Shown here: piece by piece, positions 8,663-17,330 of the stretch
How positions within the stretch are numbered: the first letter of the stretch is position 1
Layout of the letters: each line of letters begins with the position of its first letter
Assembly: GCA_002840055.1 (NCBI GenBank)
Contig: PGZJ01000010.1
Location: 1-60,987, forward strand
Direction of reading: 5' to 3'
Length of the DNA stretch: 60,987 nucleotides
Origin: Gammaproteobacteria bacterium HGW-Gammaproteobacteria-11
GTDB taxonomy: Bacteria; Pseudomonadota; Gammaproteobacteria; Pseudomonadales; Pseudomonadaceae
The notes under the pieces: generated by a model
Told to the model about the DNA's origin: nothing
The model's input: the letters and a program-made list of their open reading frames with translations, nothing else
Databases searched by the model: none
Program-made: the position numbers and the translations under genes

Positions 8663-9085
8663 CTACCCATCGACCTGATCCAGCAAACCTTCAAGCAAGC
8701 GGCTCAGGTAAAGCCGATAGCCACCCATATACCACTTCAAGTCAACGCCAACGCGTTCATGCACCTGGCCAATCTGTACCCGTTCACGAACGTAGGCGTC
8801 ATCAATACAGCCTTCGAACAAGCTTTGGTAATATCGCTGCTGACTGGCCTTCAATCGATGCACTATGAGGTCATCGGCAAGAACCGCCGCTGGCTCTGAA
8901 AACTCACCCAGTCGTCGATACAATGCATCAACAAAGGCTCGATTAAGTGGTTCAACGTGAGATCTGACCGCCATCAAGCGCGCCTGATCTGCCGACCCCC
9001 AGGATAAAAACTCAAGCCGCTCCTGAAGCTCCTCATCGCCTAAACCCAAACGATCGAGCAATTCGCCTAACATCCTTGCCTGCAT
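8663..9085 (-). CDS. Globin-coupled sensor heme domain, ended by an in-frame TAG
   Basis: The 140 residues from the ATG at 9085 (GGAG eight bases upstream) form the sensor globin of globin-coupled sensors. Residue H109 in QIGQVHERVG is the expected proximal heme ligand and LKWYMGGYRLYL (116-127) is the family signature. Where DosC-type sensors have FY for the distal tyrosine I read FV (residues 51-52), so distal ligand chemistry may differ (tentative alignment). The frame stops at TAG just where the family continues into the linker found eight codons downstream in the same frame. A GTG at 9094 is an alternative start. Alone this would be a free sensor globin. Confidence 0.75.
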   Translation of the reverse strand: MQARMLGELLDRLGLGDEELQERLEFLSWGSADQARLMAVRSHVEPLNRAFVDALYRRLGEFSEPAAVLADDLIVHRLKASQQRYYQSLFEGCIDDAYVRERVQIGQVHERVGVDLKWYMGGYRLYLSRLLEGLLDQVDG

Positions 9086-9133
9086 ACAACTCACTCCGCG
9101 CAGTTATGGCATCCAACCCTTTTTTCAGGCAAT

Positions 9134-9180
9134 AAAAAAAGCGCCAGAGAGGATGAATACATCACCCTCTCTGGCGCTTT
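9134..9180 (-). terminator. Intrinsic terminator of the 98-residue gene
   Basis: AAAGCGCCAGAGAGG and CCTCTCTGGCGCTTT form a long stem around a 12-base loop. On the minus strand the stem ends in a run of seven T. It lies between the stop of the gene at 9252 and the globin gene. Confidence 0.85.
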
Positions 9181-9251
9181 GACTTTCAGGCCCTTGCGTC
9201 CTGACCGGCAAAGCCGTCTGTACCCTGAGACTATCGCAACGGATTGTCTTG

Positions 9252-9548
9252 TCAAGCCTCAGGCAAAGAGGCCAGCAGCGTCTCCAGTCGGCGGCGCAGA
9301 TGGCCCAACTGCTTTGAACGAAAAGCATGCCGCGTCTGCTCAAGCGTCTCGATGGCATCCATTATTGCTGCGGCCATCAAACCAGTGCTGTTCAGGTCAT
9401 CTGTACCCAACCAACGGCAGGCCGGGGCCTTGCTGCAATCTGACGCCTGACAAATAACTTCGTGCCGGATACTGGCCTTATCCAGAGCCTGGGTTACCTC
9501 GTTTGACTTGTTTCGCGCCACTGAAAGAACCAAGCGCCTGTCACACAT
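9252..9548 (-). CDS. Small cytoplasmic protein of unknown function
   Basis: I do not recognise this 98-residue protein. The ATG at 9548 has GGAG eight bases upstream; the open frame continues farther upstream but would run into the divergent permease. Residues 25-50 contain three cysteines (ICQASDCSKAPACRW) that could bind a metal, and the C-terminal half is helical and basic (RHAFRSKQLGHLRRRLETLL). There is no signal peptide or membrane segment. A strong terminator follows. It is divergent from the TSUP permease. Confidence 0.6.
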   Translation of the reverse strand: MCDRRLVLSVARNKSNEVTQALDKASIRHEVICQASDCSKAPACRWLGTDDLNSTGLMAAAIMDAIETLEQTRHAFRSKQLGHLRRRLETLLASLPEA

Positions 9549-9581
9549 GCTTATACTCCATGGGGTAACTTTAAAGCAGAT

Positions 9582-9610
9582 ATTAACCTTATAAAATGAA
9601 CGGGTATAGT
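9582..9610 (+). promoter_or_regulatory. Possible sigma-70 promoter of the TSUP permease
   Basis: TTAACC (9582-9587) and TATAGT (9605-9610) are separated by 17 bases. This gives a leader of about 75 bases before the GTG at 9691. Confidence 0.4.
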
Positions 9611-9690
9611 ATTCCGAAACAGATCGTTCGCTTCGTCCGCCAGGCATGGGCATACTGGCGGGAGGTTCAGGCAGGGTAAGGAGCTTTGGC

Positions 9691-10467
9691 GTGGAACTCT
9701 GGCATATCCTGCTGATTTTGGTCGGTGGTTTTGCGGCAGGCGCGATGAATGCCCTGGCGGGTGGCGGTACCTTCTTCTCCTTTCCAGCGCTGCTGTTGGC
9801 GGGTATCCCTCCGGTCAGCGCCAATGCCACCAATGCCGTGGCACTTTGGCCGGCCAGCCTGAGTACGGCGCTGGCATTACGCAGGGAAGTGCGTCATCTG
9901 AACTGGCGCCATTACCTGTTGCCTCTGTGCCTGGCGGCCTTGATCGGCGGTTTGATCGGCGGGGTGGCCCTTTTGCTGACCACGGACCAGACCTTCTTCG
10001 TTCTGATCCCCTGGTTACTGCTGCTGGCCACCCTGCTGTTCAGTTTCAGCCGGATCATTGCGCGCTGGGTGGAGCACATCAGCCAACGGAGTGGCGCGCC
10101 GGAACGGCTGAGCCCGCTGGCTTTTTGCGCACAGACAGGGGTATCGCTGTATGGCGGTTTCTTTGGTGCCGGCATGGGCATCATGATGATTGCCAGTCTG
10201 GCGATTGCCGGACATACCCGGCTGCTGGAGATCAATGCGCTGAAAAGTCTGCTGTCCTCGCTGATCTACAGCGTCGCGGCCATCACCTTCATGCTCGCAG
10301 GTGCCGTACATTGGCCAGCCCTGCTGATCATGCTGGTCGGTACCTTGAGCGGTGGCTATGCCGGCGGGCTGTTTGCCCGGCGCCTACCGGACATCTGGTT
10401 GCGCCGGCTGATCATTGTTATCGGCTGGGGCCTGACCGGGGTTTATTTCCATCAGGTTTATGCCTGA
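9691..10467 (+). CDS. TSUP (TauE/SafE) family membrane permease
   Basis: The 258-residue protein has about eight membrane helices and the glycine-rich repeats of the TSUP family (GFAAGAMNALAGGGTFFSFP near the start, and YGGFFGAGMGIMM near residue 150). The family exports sulfite, sulfoacetate or other organic anions; the substrate here is unknown. I chose the GTG at 9691 because AAGGAG sits seven bases before it; an ATG at 9646 would add fifteen residues with no ribosome site. No sulfur genes are nearby to suggest a specific role. It is separated from xseB by 68 bases. Confidence 0.85.
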   Translation: MELWHILLILVGGFAAGAMNALAGGGTFFSFPALLLAGIPPVSANATNAVALWPASLSTALALRREVRHLNWRHYLLPLCLAALIGGLIGGVALLLTTDQTFFVLIPWLLLLATLLFSFSRIIARWVEHISQRSGAPERLSPLAFCAQTGVSLYGGFFGAGMGIMMIASLAIAGHTRLLEINALKSLLSSLIYSVAAITFMLAGAVHWPALLIMLVGTLSGGYAGGLFARRLPDIWLRRLIIVIGWGLTGVYFHQVYA

Positions 10468-10535
10468 TTGACCGCCCCCCGAGGCTTGGGTAATGTTCAG
10501 CCCCTGTGGCATCGCTATATTACCGAGGACAGTTC

Positions 10536-10775
10536 GTGGCCAAGAAAAAAACCACCGTCGATTTCGAGCAGTCGCTTGGCGATTTGCAGGCACTGGTCGA
10601 GCGCCTGGAAAGTGGCGACCTGAGCCTGGAAGAGTCACTGAGCGCCTTCGAGCAGGGCGTTGCCCTGACGCGTGACTGTCAGCAGGCGCTGCAAAGCGCC
10701 GAGCAGAAAGTCCAGATGCTGATGGAACAACAGGGCGAGCTGACCAGTGAGCCCTTTGACGGTCCGGCTGAATGA
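10536..10775 (+). CDS. xseB: Exodeoxyribonuclease VII small subunit
   Basis: XseB is the small subunit of exonuclease VII, which degrades single-stranded DNA together with XseA. The 79-residue protein contains [20 protein letters not shown] followed by the conserved [12 protein letters not shown]. It starts at a GTG (VAKKKTT), with GAGG about eight bases upstream; an in-frame ATG ten codons earlier lacks support. The stop overlaps the ispA start by four bases (ATGA). The order xseB-ispA-dxs is standard in pseudomonads and many other gammaproteobacteria. Confidence 0.95.
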   Translation: MAKKKTTVDFEQSLGDLQALVERLESGDLSLEESLSAFEQGVALTRDCQQALQSAEQKVQMLMEQQGELTSEPFDGPAE

Positions 10776-11659
10776 CCGATTTCAGTGGCTATCTGACCGG
10801 CTGCCAACTGCGCATCAACCAGTATCTGTCTGAGCAGCTGCCCGATGGCGAGCCACGACTGTCACGCCTCTATCAGGCCATGCGCTATAGCCTGACCAAC
10901 GGCGGCAAGCGTATTCGCCCGGTGCTGGCCTATGCCGGTTGCGCGGCACTCGGCGGACAACCGCAGCAGGCTGATGTGGCGGCGGCAGCGGTCGAGCTGA
11001 TCCATGCCTACTCCCTGGTCCATGACGACCTGCCGGCCATGGACGACGATGATCTGCGTCGCGGCCAGCCAACCTGTCATCGCGCCTTTGATGAAGCCAG
11101 CGCGATTCTCGCCGGTGATGCCCTGCAAGCGCTCGCCTTTGAATGGTTAAGCCTGCGTGGTGATTACCAGCCAACAACCCGGTTGCAGATGATCCAGTTG
11201 CTGGCCCGCGCGGCAGGCCCGGAGGGCATGGTCGGCGGCCAGGCCATTGATCTCGGCGCCGTCGGGGAAAAGCTTGATTTGAGCACGCTGGAGAGCATGC
11301 ATCGACTGAAAACCGGCGCCTTGATTCGCGCCAGTGTGCAACTGGGCGCGTTGGCCAGTGAGCAGGCTGAGCCTTCACAACTGGCTGCATTGGACAACTA
11401 TGCCAACGCCATCGGACTGGCCTTTCAGGTGCAGGACGACATCCTGGATATCGAAAGTGATACCAGTGTGCTGGGCAAACAGCAGGGCGCCGACCTGGCC
11501 CGCGACAAGCCCACCTACCCTGCTCTGCTGGGACTGAACGGCGCCCGCGAACTGGCCTCGCAGCTGCGCGATCAGGCGATCGACAGCCTGACCGACTTTG
11601 ATCAGCAAGCCGACCGTCTGCGCCAGCTGGCGGACTATATTGTTGCCCGGCGCTTCTGA
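10772..11659 (+). CDS. ispA: Polyprenyl (farnesyl) diphosphate synthase IspA
   Basis: IspA condenses isopentenyl diphosphate with allylic diphosphates to make farnesyl diphosphate, the precursor of undecaprenyl phosphate, ubiquinone and other isoprenoids. The 295-residue protein has the first aspartate-rich motif [10 protein letters not shown] at 85-94 and the second in [20 protein letters not shown] (44-50) binds diphosphate in the family. The short spacing around the first motif and the family of origin favour the C15 product. It overlaps xseB by four bases, and dxs follows 169 bases on, so both pathway ends are clustered. Confidence 0.95.
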   Translation: MTDFSGYLTGCQLRINQYLSEQLPDGEPRLSRLYQAMRYSLTNGGKRIRPVLAYAGCAALGGQPQQADVAAAAVELIHAYSLVHDDLPAMDDDDLRRGQPTCHRAFDEASAILAGDALQALAFEWLSLRGDYQPTTRLQMIQLLARAAGPEGMVGGQAIDLGAVGEKLDLSTLESMHRLKTGALIRASVQLGALASEQAEPSQLAALDNYANAIGLAFQVQDDILDIESDTSVLGKQQGADLARDKPTYPALLGLNGARELASQLRDQAIDSLTDFDQQADRLRQLADYIVARRF

Positions 11660-11828
11660 CTCCGGAGCTGTTCAGGCAGGCTTATCCCGCCCGTTCTTTG
11701 ACAAACACAGACACGCCGGCTGACTCGTAAGTCTGTTCCCAGCGACATCTTGGCTGTTGGGCAATACCCTGGCTTCGGGTAAACTGCTGATTTACTCCTG
11801 CCCCGTGCAGCACCCAGAGCCCTGTTTG

Positions 11829-13712
11829 ATGCCAAGTACTTTCCACGACATTCCCCGTGAGCGCCCGGCCACACCGCTGCTCGACAGCCTCGACAGCACC
11901 GCACAGTTGCGTGCGCTGAATGAGCTTGAGCTGCCGCAACTGGCGGACGAGCTACGGGCCTTTTTGCTCTGGAGCGTGAGCCAGACTGGCGGGCATTTCG
12001 GTGCGGGGCTTGGCGTCATTGAGCTGACCATTGCACTGCATTACATCTATGACACGCCCAGTGACAGACTGGTCTGGGATGTCGGCCATCAGGCCTACCC
12101 GCACAAGATTCTGACTGGTCGCCGTGAGCGTATGGCCACCCTGCGTCAGAAAGACGGCCTGGCCGCCTTTCCCCGGCGCAGTGAAAGTCCCTACGATACC
12201 TTTGGCGTTGGCCACTCCAGCACCTCTATCAGTGCCGGCCTGGGCATGGCCATCGCCGCTCGTTTGCAGGGTCTGAATCGCCGTACCGTGGCGATTATTG
12301 GTGATGGCGCACTGACAGCCGGCATGGCCTTCGAAGCACTCAACCATGCCTCCGATGTCGAGGCCGATATGCTGGTGGTGCTGAACGACAACGACATGTC
12401 GATCTCGCGCAACGTCGGTGGCATGTCCAATTACCTGGCGAAAATTCTTTCCAGCCGCACCTATTCGCACATGCGCGAAGGCAGCAAGAAAGTGCTGTCA
12501 AAGATCCCATCTGCCTGGGAACTGGCGCGCAAGACCGAGGAGCACGCCAAAGGCATGCTGGTGCCCGGCACTCTCTTCGAGGAGCTGGGCTGGAACTACA
12601 TTGGCCCGATTGACGGTCATGACCTGCCAACGCTGGTGACTACCCTGCGTAATATGCGTGAGCTCAAGGGCCCGCAGTTCCTGCATGTCGTCACCCAGAA
12701 AGGCAAGGGCTTCTCTCCAGCCGAGGCCGACCCGATTGGCTACCACGCCATCACCAAACTGGAACCCAAGCCAGCCAGCAATGGCATCAGCAAACCCAAA
12801 TTCTCCAACGTCTTTGGCCAGTGGCTGTGCGATATGGCCGCCGAGGACCCTCGCCTGATCGGCATTACCCCGGCGATGAAGGAAGGCTCGGACCTGATCG
12901 CCTTCAGTGAGCGCTATCCCGGGCGCTACTTTGATGTCGCCATTGCCGAGCAACATGCTGTAACCCTGGCTGCCGGCATGGCCTGTGAAGGCGCCAAACC
13001 GGTGGTCGCGATCTACTCTACCTTCCTGCAACGTGCCTATGACCAGTTGATTCACGATGTTGATGTGCAGAACCTTGACGTCCTGTTTGCCATCGACCGA
13101 GCTGGACTGGTCGGCGAGGACGGCCCAACCCATGCCGGCAGTTTCGACCTGACCTACCTGCGTTGCCTGCCGAACATGCTGATCATGGCACCGGCCGATG
13201 AAAACGAAACCCGGCAAATGCTCACTACCGGCTTTCTGCACAATGGCCCCGCGGCGGTCCGCTACCCGCGCGGCACCGGCCCTGGCACGCCGATTGATCC
13301 CGCACTGGAGCCCTTGCCGATTGGCAAGGGCCTGATTACCCGTAAGGGGCGTGATACGGCAATCCTGTGTTTTGGCACCTTGCACGCCCAGGCCATGATT
13401 GCGGCCGAGGCGCTGGATGCCACCGTGGTCAATATGCGCTTTATCAAGCCACTGGATACCGCGCTGCTGCAGCAAATGGCCGACAGTCACAGTCTGCTGG
13501 TCACGCTGGAAGAAAACAGCCTGATGGGTGGCGCCGGCAGTGGTGTAAACGAATGGTTGCTGGCCAATGGCATAGCCTGCCCGGTTCTCAACCTCGGCTT
13601 GCCAGACAACTATGTCGAGCATGCCAAGCCGGCCCAGATGCTCGCCGAGTGCGGGCTGGATGCCAGCGGCATTGAACAGGCCATCCGTCAGCGCCTGGCA
13701 AAAAGTAACTAA
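11829..13712 (+). CDS. dxs: 1-deoxy-D-xylulose-5-phosphate synthase
   Basis: Dxs makes DXP from pyruvate and glyceraldehyde 3-phosphate using thiamine diphosphate, the entry step of the methylerythritol phosphate pathway and a source for thiamine and pyridoxal. The 627-residue length is normal. Visible motifs are [13 protein letters not shown], the [15 protein letters not shown] diphosphate-binding stretch, and [18 protein letters not shown] with the general-base region. I chose the ATG at 11829 because the protein then begins like its homologues; upstream in-frame codons back to 11757 show no ribosome site. Transcription probably ends at the UUCG-capped hairpin just downstream. Confidence 0.96.
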   Translation: MPSTFHDIPRERPATPLLDSLDSTAQLRALNELELPQLADELRAFLLWSVSQTGGHFGAGLGVIELTIALHYIYDTPSDRLVWDVGHQAYPHKILTGRRERMATLRQKDGLAAFPRRSESPYDTFGVGHSSTSISAGLGMAIAARLQGLNRRTVAIIGDGALTAGMAFEALNHASDVEADMLVVLNDNDMSISRNVGGMSNYLAKILSSRTYSHMREGSKKVLSKIPSAWELARKTEEHAKGMLVPGTLFEELGWNYIGPIDGHDLPTLVTTLRNMRELKGPQFLHVVTQKGKGFSPAEADPIGYHAITKLEPKPASNGISKPKFSNVFGQWLCDMAAEDPRLIGITPAMKEGSDLIAFSERYPGRYFDVAIAEQHAVTLAAGMACEGAKPVVAIYSTFLQRAYDQLIHDVDVQNLDVLFAIDRAGLVGEDGPTHAGSFDLTYLRCLPNMLIMAPADENETRQMLTTGFLHNGPAAVRYPRGTGPGTPIDPALEPLPIGKGLITRKGRDTAILCFGTLHAQAMIAAEALDATVVNMRFIKPLDTALLQQMADSHSLLVTLEENSLMGGAGSGVNEWLLANGIACPVLNLGLPDNYVEHAKPAQMLAECGLDASGIEQAIRQRLAKSN

Positions 13713-13727
13713 AGATGTCATCAAGCA

Positions 13728-13747
13728 CTTGACCCTTCGGGGTCAAG
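13728..13747 (+). terminator. UUCG-capped hairpin after dxs
   Basis: CTTGACCC (13728-13735) and GGGTCAAG (13740-13747) form a perfect 8-base-pair stem closed by TTCG, sixteen bases after the dxs stop. No clear T run follows. The same bases contain the -35 element proposed for btuB. Confidence 0.55.
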
Positions 13748-13757
13748 CTTCTACAGT
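13729..13757 (+). promoter_or_regulatory. Probable sigma-70 promoter of the B12 riboswitch-btuB transcript
   Basis: TTGACC (13729-13734) and TACAGT (13752-13757) are spaced by exactly 17 bases. Transcription would start near 13764, just before the riboswitch aptamer. Confidence 0.5.
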
Positions 13758-13777
13758 CCATCCCGCTTCCAGTCGCA

Positions 13778-13985
13778 CTGGGTGCCCTGCCTGGCTATCC
13801 GGCCACAGGGTTAAACGGGAAGTCGGTGCAACCCCGACGCTGCCCCCGCAACGGTAAAGGATCACAGGTCCGGTGATAGGGACCTGTCGGTAATGCGCAT
13901 CAGCCACTGTGCCTCGGCATGGGAAGGCCGCATTATTTGTATCCTGAGCCCGGAGACCGGCCCTGTGCGAGGTATCTGCAATGGC
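13778..13985 (+). ncRNA. Cobalamin (adenosylcobalamin) riboswitch
   Basis: The conserved core is plain to read: GGGTTAAACGGGAAGTCGGTG, the paired GTCGG/CCGAC around it, GCTGCCCCCGCAACGGTAA, GCCACTG...GGGAAGGC, and the B12 box region CCTGAGCCCGGAGACCGGCC (ending about 13962). It lies on the same strand as btuB and ends about 120 bases before its start. The ends are approximate. The adjoining GGTATCTGC/GCAGATACC hairpin (13971-13992) closes the region. Confidence 0.95.
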
Positions 13986-14008
13986 AGATACCGTAGCTGA
14001 GGTGTCGC

Positions 14009-14098
14009 GGAGGGCGTCACCCGGCCAGTGCATGGCTGTCCCTCCATCCGACAGATTTCGCTGGCTCCTCGCCCTCCTCAAAAGAATGACTTTTGAGG
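14009..14098 (+). promoter_or_regulatory. Riboswitch expression platform with Shine-Dalgarno-sequestering hairpin
   Basis: CCTCAAAAG (14076-14084) pairs perfectly with CTTTTGAGG (14090-14098), burying the GAGG ribosome site of btuB. GGAGGGCG (14009-14016) is complementary to CGCCCTCC (14070-14077), which overlaps the left arm of that hairpin and may act as an anti-sequestor. Together this suggests translational control. Confidence 0.65.
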
Positions 14099-14102
14099 AT
14101 TC

Positions 14103-16016
14103 ATGATGAACAGGCAGTCTTTTCTGATTCCGGCCTTGCTGGCCACCGGCATGGCCCAGGCGAATACCCTGGAACTGGCTGACACGGTGATTACCGCGTC
14201 ACGGGTTGAACAACCCCGCAGCCAGGTTCAGTCGGCCAACAGCGTGTTTACCCGCGATGATATTGAGCGCCTGCAACCCCAGGATGTTCCGGCTCTGCTT
14301 GAACGCGTTCCAGGCCTGCACATCGCCCGCAACGGCGGCGCCGGCTCACTGACCGGGGTTTTCCTGCGCGGCACCAGCAGCGCGCAAACACTGGTTCTGG
14401 TCGACGGTCAGCGCATTTCCGGCAGTTCCAGCGGTGTCGCCAGCCTGGAATTTCTCAATATTGAACATATAGAACGGGTTGAAGTTGTCCGCGGCGGTCG
14501 CTCCGCAATCTATGGTTCAGATGCCATTGGTGGCGTGATTCAGATCTTTACCCGCCAGGGCGATAACCAAGGCTGGCAGCCGCGCCTGGCCGTCGGTCTG
14601 GGCACCCATGGCCGGGTTGAGCGTAGCCTGGGGCTGTCCGGCGGCAACACTGAAACAAGGCTGGATCTTGGCCTGTCGTTGGATGAGCACGACGGCTTCA
14701 AGCGTACCACCCTGCCCGGCAGTAACGACAGCCAGTATCGCAACAAGGCTGCCAATCTGAGCCTTTCCCACCGTTTCAGCGAGCGTTTGAGGATGGGCGT
14801 GACCGGCCTGCACCAAAGTGGCGACAGTGAGTATGACTTCACCCTATCGCCTGCCGCCTTCGCCGAAGCCGAGTTTGGCCTGTCCAGCGTCAACAGCTTT
14901 GCTGACCTGCAACTGACTGAACGCTGGGCCAGCCGCCTGGAGCTGGGACACAGTGAAGAGCGGCGCATGACCACCGATCCCTTTGGTGGCTCGGTATTCA
15001 ACAGCTACCGCGACCAGGCAAACTGGTTGAATACGCTCGACCTGAACCCCAATCACAGCCTGCTGCTGGGCGCCGAGTGGTATGAAGATCGACTCAACAG
15101 CTCGAATGAATTTACCCGGACGACGCGCAGCAACCGCGCCGGTTTTATTCAGCACCGGTTCAGCGGCACCCGGTTCTCGACCGAAGTCGGTGTACGCCAT
15201 GACCGCAACCAGCAGTTTGGCAGTGAGAACACCTGGAATGCCGCCGGGACCTGGCATCTGAGTCTGGAGCAGGAACTGGTTCTGTCCTACAGTCAGGCCT
15301 TCCGCGCGCCGACATTTAACGACCTGTATTTTCCCGATAGCTGTTTCATGGGCTCCTGCACCATCTTCGCCAACCCCGACCTGAAGCCGGAAACGGCGCG
15401 CAGTTATGAACTGCAATGGCGTGCCCAGCTGTCGCCGGCGACCCGTTTGGAAACCTCGGTTTACCGTATCAATCTGCGTGATGCCATCGTCACCAACAAT
15501 GCCCTGGATGGCAACCAGGCCGGCAACCCCGACCCCTTCCGCCCGGACAATATAGACAAGGCACGCATCCATGGCGCTGAAGTCAGCCTGTTCACGCAAC
15601 TACTCGGCTGGAATCTCAATACCAGCTATGCCCTGGTTGATGCGCGAAACCAGAGTGGTGGCGGCAATGACGGCAACCGATTGGCGCGTAGGCCCATGAA
15701 CAACCTGTCGGTGGATATTGATCGGCGCTTCGGCAGCATCAGCGTGGGTGCCAGTTGGCTGGCGAAAAGTCACAGCTATGATGACCTCAACAACGACAAC
15801 CGGATCCCCGGCTATGCCCTGCTGGGCCTGCGCAGCAGCTGGCAGGCGAGCGACGAACTGCGCCTCAATCTGGTCGTCGACAACCTGCTGGACCGGGACT
15901 ATTACCAGGCCCGGGGCAGTGCCTTTGATGCCATCACCTTCGACCCGGTACCTTTCCGCTACCGGGAAGGCGGCAGAATGTTCATGCTGTCGGCACACTG
16001 GACCCCGATGTTCTGA
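14103..16016 (+). CDS. btuB: TonB-dependent vitamin B12 receptor BtuB
   Basis: BtuB imports cobalamin across the outer membrane using TonB energy. The 637-residue protein has a signal peptide (about 1-20), a TonB box (DTVITASR), a plug domain (DIERLQPQDVPALLERVPG..., GVFLRGTSSAQTLVLVDG, RVEVVRGGRSAIYGSDAIGG) and a 22-strand-type barrel ending in phenylalanine. The B12 riboswitch directly upstream fixes the substrate better than similarity alone. A second ATG three bases on has better spacing to the GAGG ribosome site, so the true start may be 14106. It is single, between dxs and a convergent AraC gene; btuF lies 4.7 kb away, on the other strand. Confidence 0.92.
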   Translation: MMNRQSFLIPALLATGMAQANTLELADTVITASRVEQPRSQVQSANSVFTRDDIERLQPQDVPALLERVPGLHIARNGGAGSLTGVFLRGTSSAQTLVLVDGQRISGSSSGVASLEFLNIEHIERVEVVRGGRSAIYGSDAIGGVIQIFTRQGDNQGWQPRLAVGLGTHGRVERSLGLSGGNTETRLDLGLSLDEHDGFKRTTLPGSNDSQYRNKAANLSLSHRFSERLRMGVTGLHQSGDSEYDFTLSPAAFAEAEFGLSSVNSFADLQLTERWASRLELGHSEERRMTTDPFGGSVFNSYRDQANWLNTLDLNPNHSLLLGAEWYEDRLNSSNEFTRTTRSNRAGFIQHRFSGTRFSTEVGVRHDRNQQFGSENTWNAAGTWHLSLEQELVLSYSQAFRAPTFNDLYFPDSCFMGSCTIFANPDLKPETARSYELQWRAQLSPATRLETSVYRINLRDAIVTNNALDGNQAGNPDPFRPDNIDKARIHGAEVSLFTQLLGWNLNTSYALVDARNQSGGGNDGNRLARRPMNNLSVDIDRRFGSISVGASWLAKSHSYDDLNNDNRIPGYALLGLRSSWQASDELRLNLVVDNLLDRDYYQARGSAFDAITFDPVPFRYREGGRMFMLSAHWTPMF

Positions 16017-16024
16017 GTCAAACT

Positions 16025-16069
16025 GCCTGCGTTATCCGGCCAACGTACCTCAGGCCTGATAACGCAGGC
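16025..16069. terminator. 12-base inverted repeat between btuB and the AraC gene
   Basis: GCCTGCGTTATC (16025-16036) and GATAACGCAGGC (16058-16069) are perfect complements, the right arm lying in the last codons of the AraC gene. There is no T run, but its position between two converging genes suits a shared stop or 3'-end hairpin. Confidence 0.5.
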
Positions 16070-17135
16070 CCTGCTGATTGTCGGCAGGAACGCCAAAGCA
16101 CCTATCCTCACCCCGGCCTATGCGCCTACGGTAATCACGTGGACTCAACCCGGTCCAGCGCCGAAACGCCCGGGTAAAGCTGCTCGGGTCCAGAAAGCCG
16201 ACCTCATAGGAAATACCCGTCAAGGATTTTTGTGGGTCAGCCAACAGCCGCAGGGATTCCTCGCGCCGAGCCTGATCAAGCAGCTGTTCATAAGATGTAT
16301 TGTGCTGCCGCAACAAGCGGCGCAGATGGCGAGTACTGACTTTGAGCGGCTCGGCGATCTGCTCCTCATTAACCGGGCCGGTGCCCAGGCGATGCTGGAT
16401 GTCCTGCCTGACCTGTGACACCACATCGCCAGCCGACATACTGGCCTGCAAGCTGCGCAAAACCCCGGTCATTCCGCCCAGCATGCCGGGTGTCGCGCTT
16501 GGCAGTGGCAAGCGCAACCAGCTTGACGGCAAGCTGAGCGCATACTGCGTACTGCTGCGCACGGCATCACACCATGGGATTCCGGCTCGCTCAATCTCGT
16601 TTGCGCGCGGTGATTGCAAGGCCAGCCCACCCGATGCCTGTCCAATTACGCCAACAAATCGCTCGATCTGTCCGGCCAGTAATCCGAGCAAGGCATCAAG
16701 CTGCTGTGGATGCGGCTGCCCTACTGGCTTGAGCAACAGGATCACACGGCTGCTGCTGTGCTGCATGTCGATCTCTGCCTGGGTACTGATCAGGCTGAAA
16801 AAGCGTACAACCTGAGCCAGCGCGGCACCCAGGTCCGTGCTCGCTGCGGCGGTCAACTCGAGCATTTGCAGTGGCAAAGGCAAATCAGTCCGCCGGCTAC
16901 AGCAGTGCAGGGCAAACAGCGCATCACCACTGAGGCTGAGCGCTTCATCCCACAGTACCGTGCAACCAGCCTGATCAATGCTTTCGCTGCCCTGCCAGTG
17001 GTCGATCAAGCGCGTCGCCATATCTGAATCAGTCAGTTGATGTCCATAGAGCGCCAGACTCTGATCAATGATGCCTATCCAGGACGCCCGTTCACGAGGC
17101 AGTCCTGCGCTGAAAGCATTTTTTATTGTGTTCAT
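16050..17135 (-). CDS. AraC-family transcriptional regulator
   Basis: The 361-residue protein has a long N-terminal ligand-binding region of the arabinose-binding-like type used by OruR-like regulators, and a C-terminal pair of helix-turn-helix motifs (about 255-345: EPLKVSTRHLRRLLRQH, then GISYEVGFLDPSSFTRAFRRW and TGLSPRDYRR). It is divergent from the DUF1302-DUF1329 pair across a 277-base gap, so it most likely controls that pair (inference). The effector cannot be read. A basic tail of about 30 residues follows the second motif. The start ATG is the natural first one, and translation ends within the inverted repeat shared with btuB. Confidence 0.88.
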   Translation of the reverse strand: MNTIKNAFSAGLPRERASWIGIIDQSLALYGHQLTDSDMATRLIDHWQGSESIDQAGCTVLWDEALSLSGDALFALHCCSRRTDLPLPLQMLELTAAASTDLGAALAQVVRFFSLISTQAEIDMQHSSSRVILLLKPVGQPHPQQLDALLGLLAGQIERFVGVIGQASGGLALQSPRANEIERAGIPWCDAVRSSTQYALSLPSSWLRLPLPSATPGMLGGMTGVLRSLQASMSAGDVVSQVRQDIQHRLGTGPVNEEQIAEPLKVSTRHLRRLLRQHNTSYEQLLDQARREESLRLLADPQKSLTGISYEVGFLDPSSFTRAFRRWTGLSPRDYRRRIGRGEDRCFGVPADNQQGLRYQA

Positions 17136-17330
17136 ATGCCATCCCTGTACATGCGGATTATCCGGCCACCGGCCGAGTCTGCAGAGAGCAATTCCAGAGA
17201 ACTCTGTAATGCAGAGTAGATTAACCCGAGTTATCCGGCAAGTTCGCGCATTCCTTGGGTTTCAGACCGCACAGGACCGTAATTCATGTCCTTCCGGGCC
17301 GGGTTTGTATGGGCATCTGAAGGCAGACTT

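Noticed and set aside
9549..9833. Upstream extension of the 98-residue gene to a 193-residue frame
   Set aside because: The extra part overlaps the divergent TSUP permease and its promoter; GGAG supports the ATG at 9548.
12498..13724. 408-codon open frame antisense to dxs
   Set aside because: It is the shadow of a conserved GC-rich gene. It has no ribosome site or family resemblance, and dxs is certain on the other strand.
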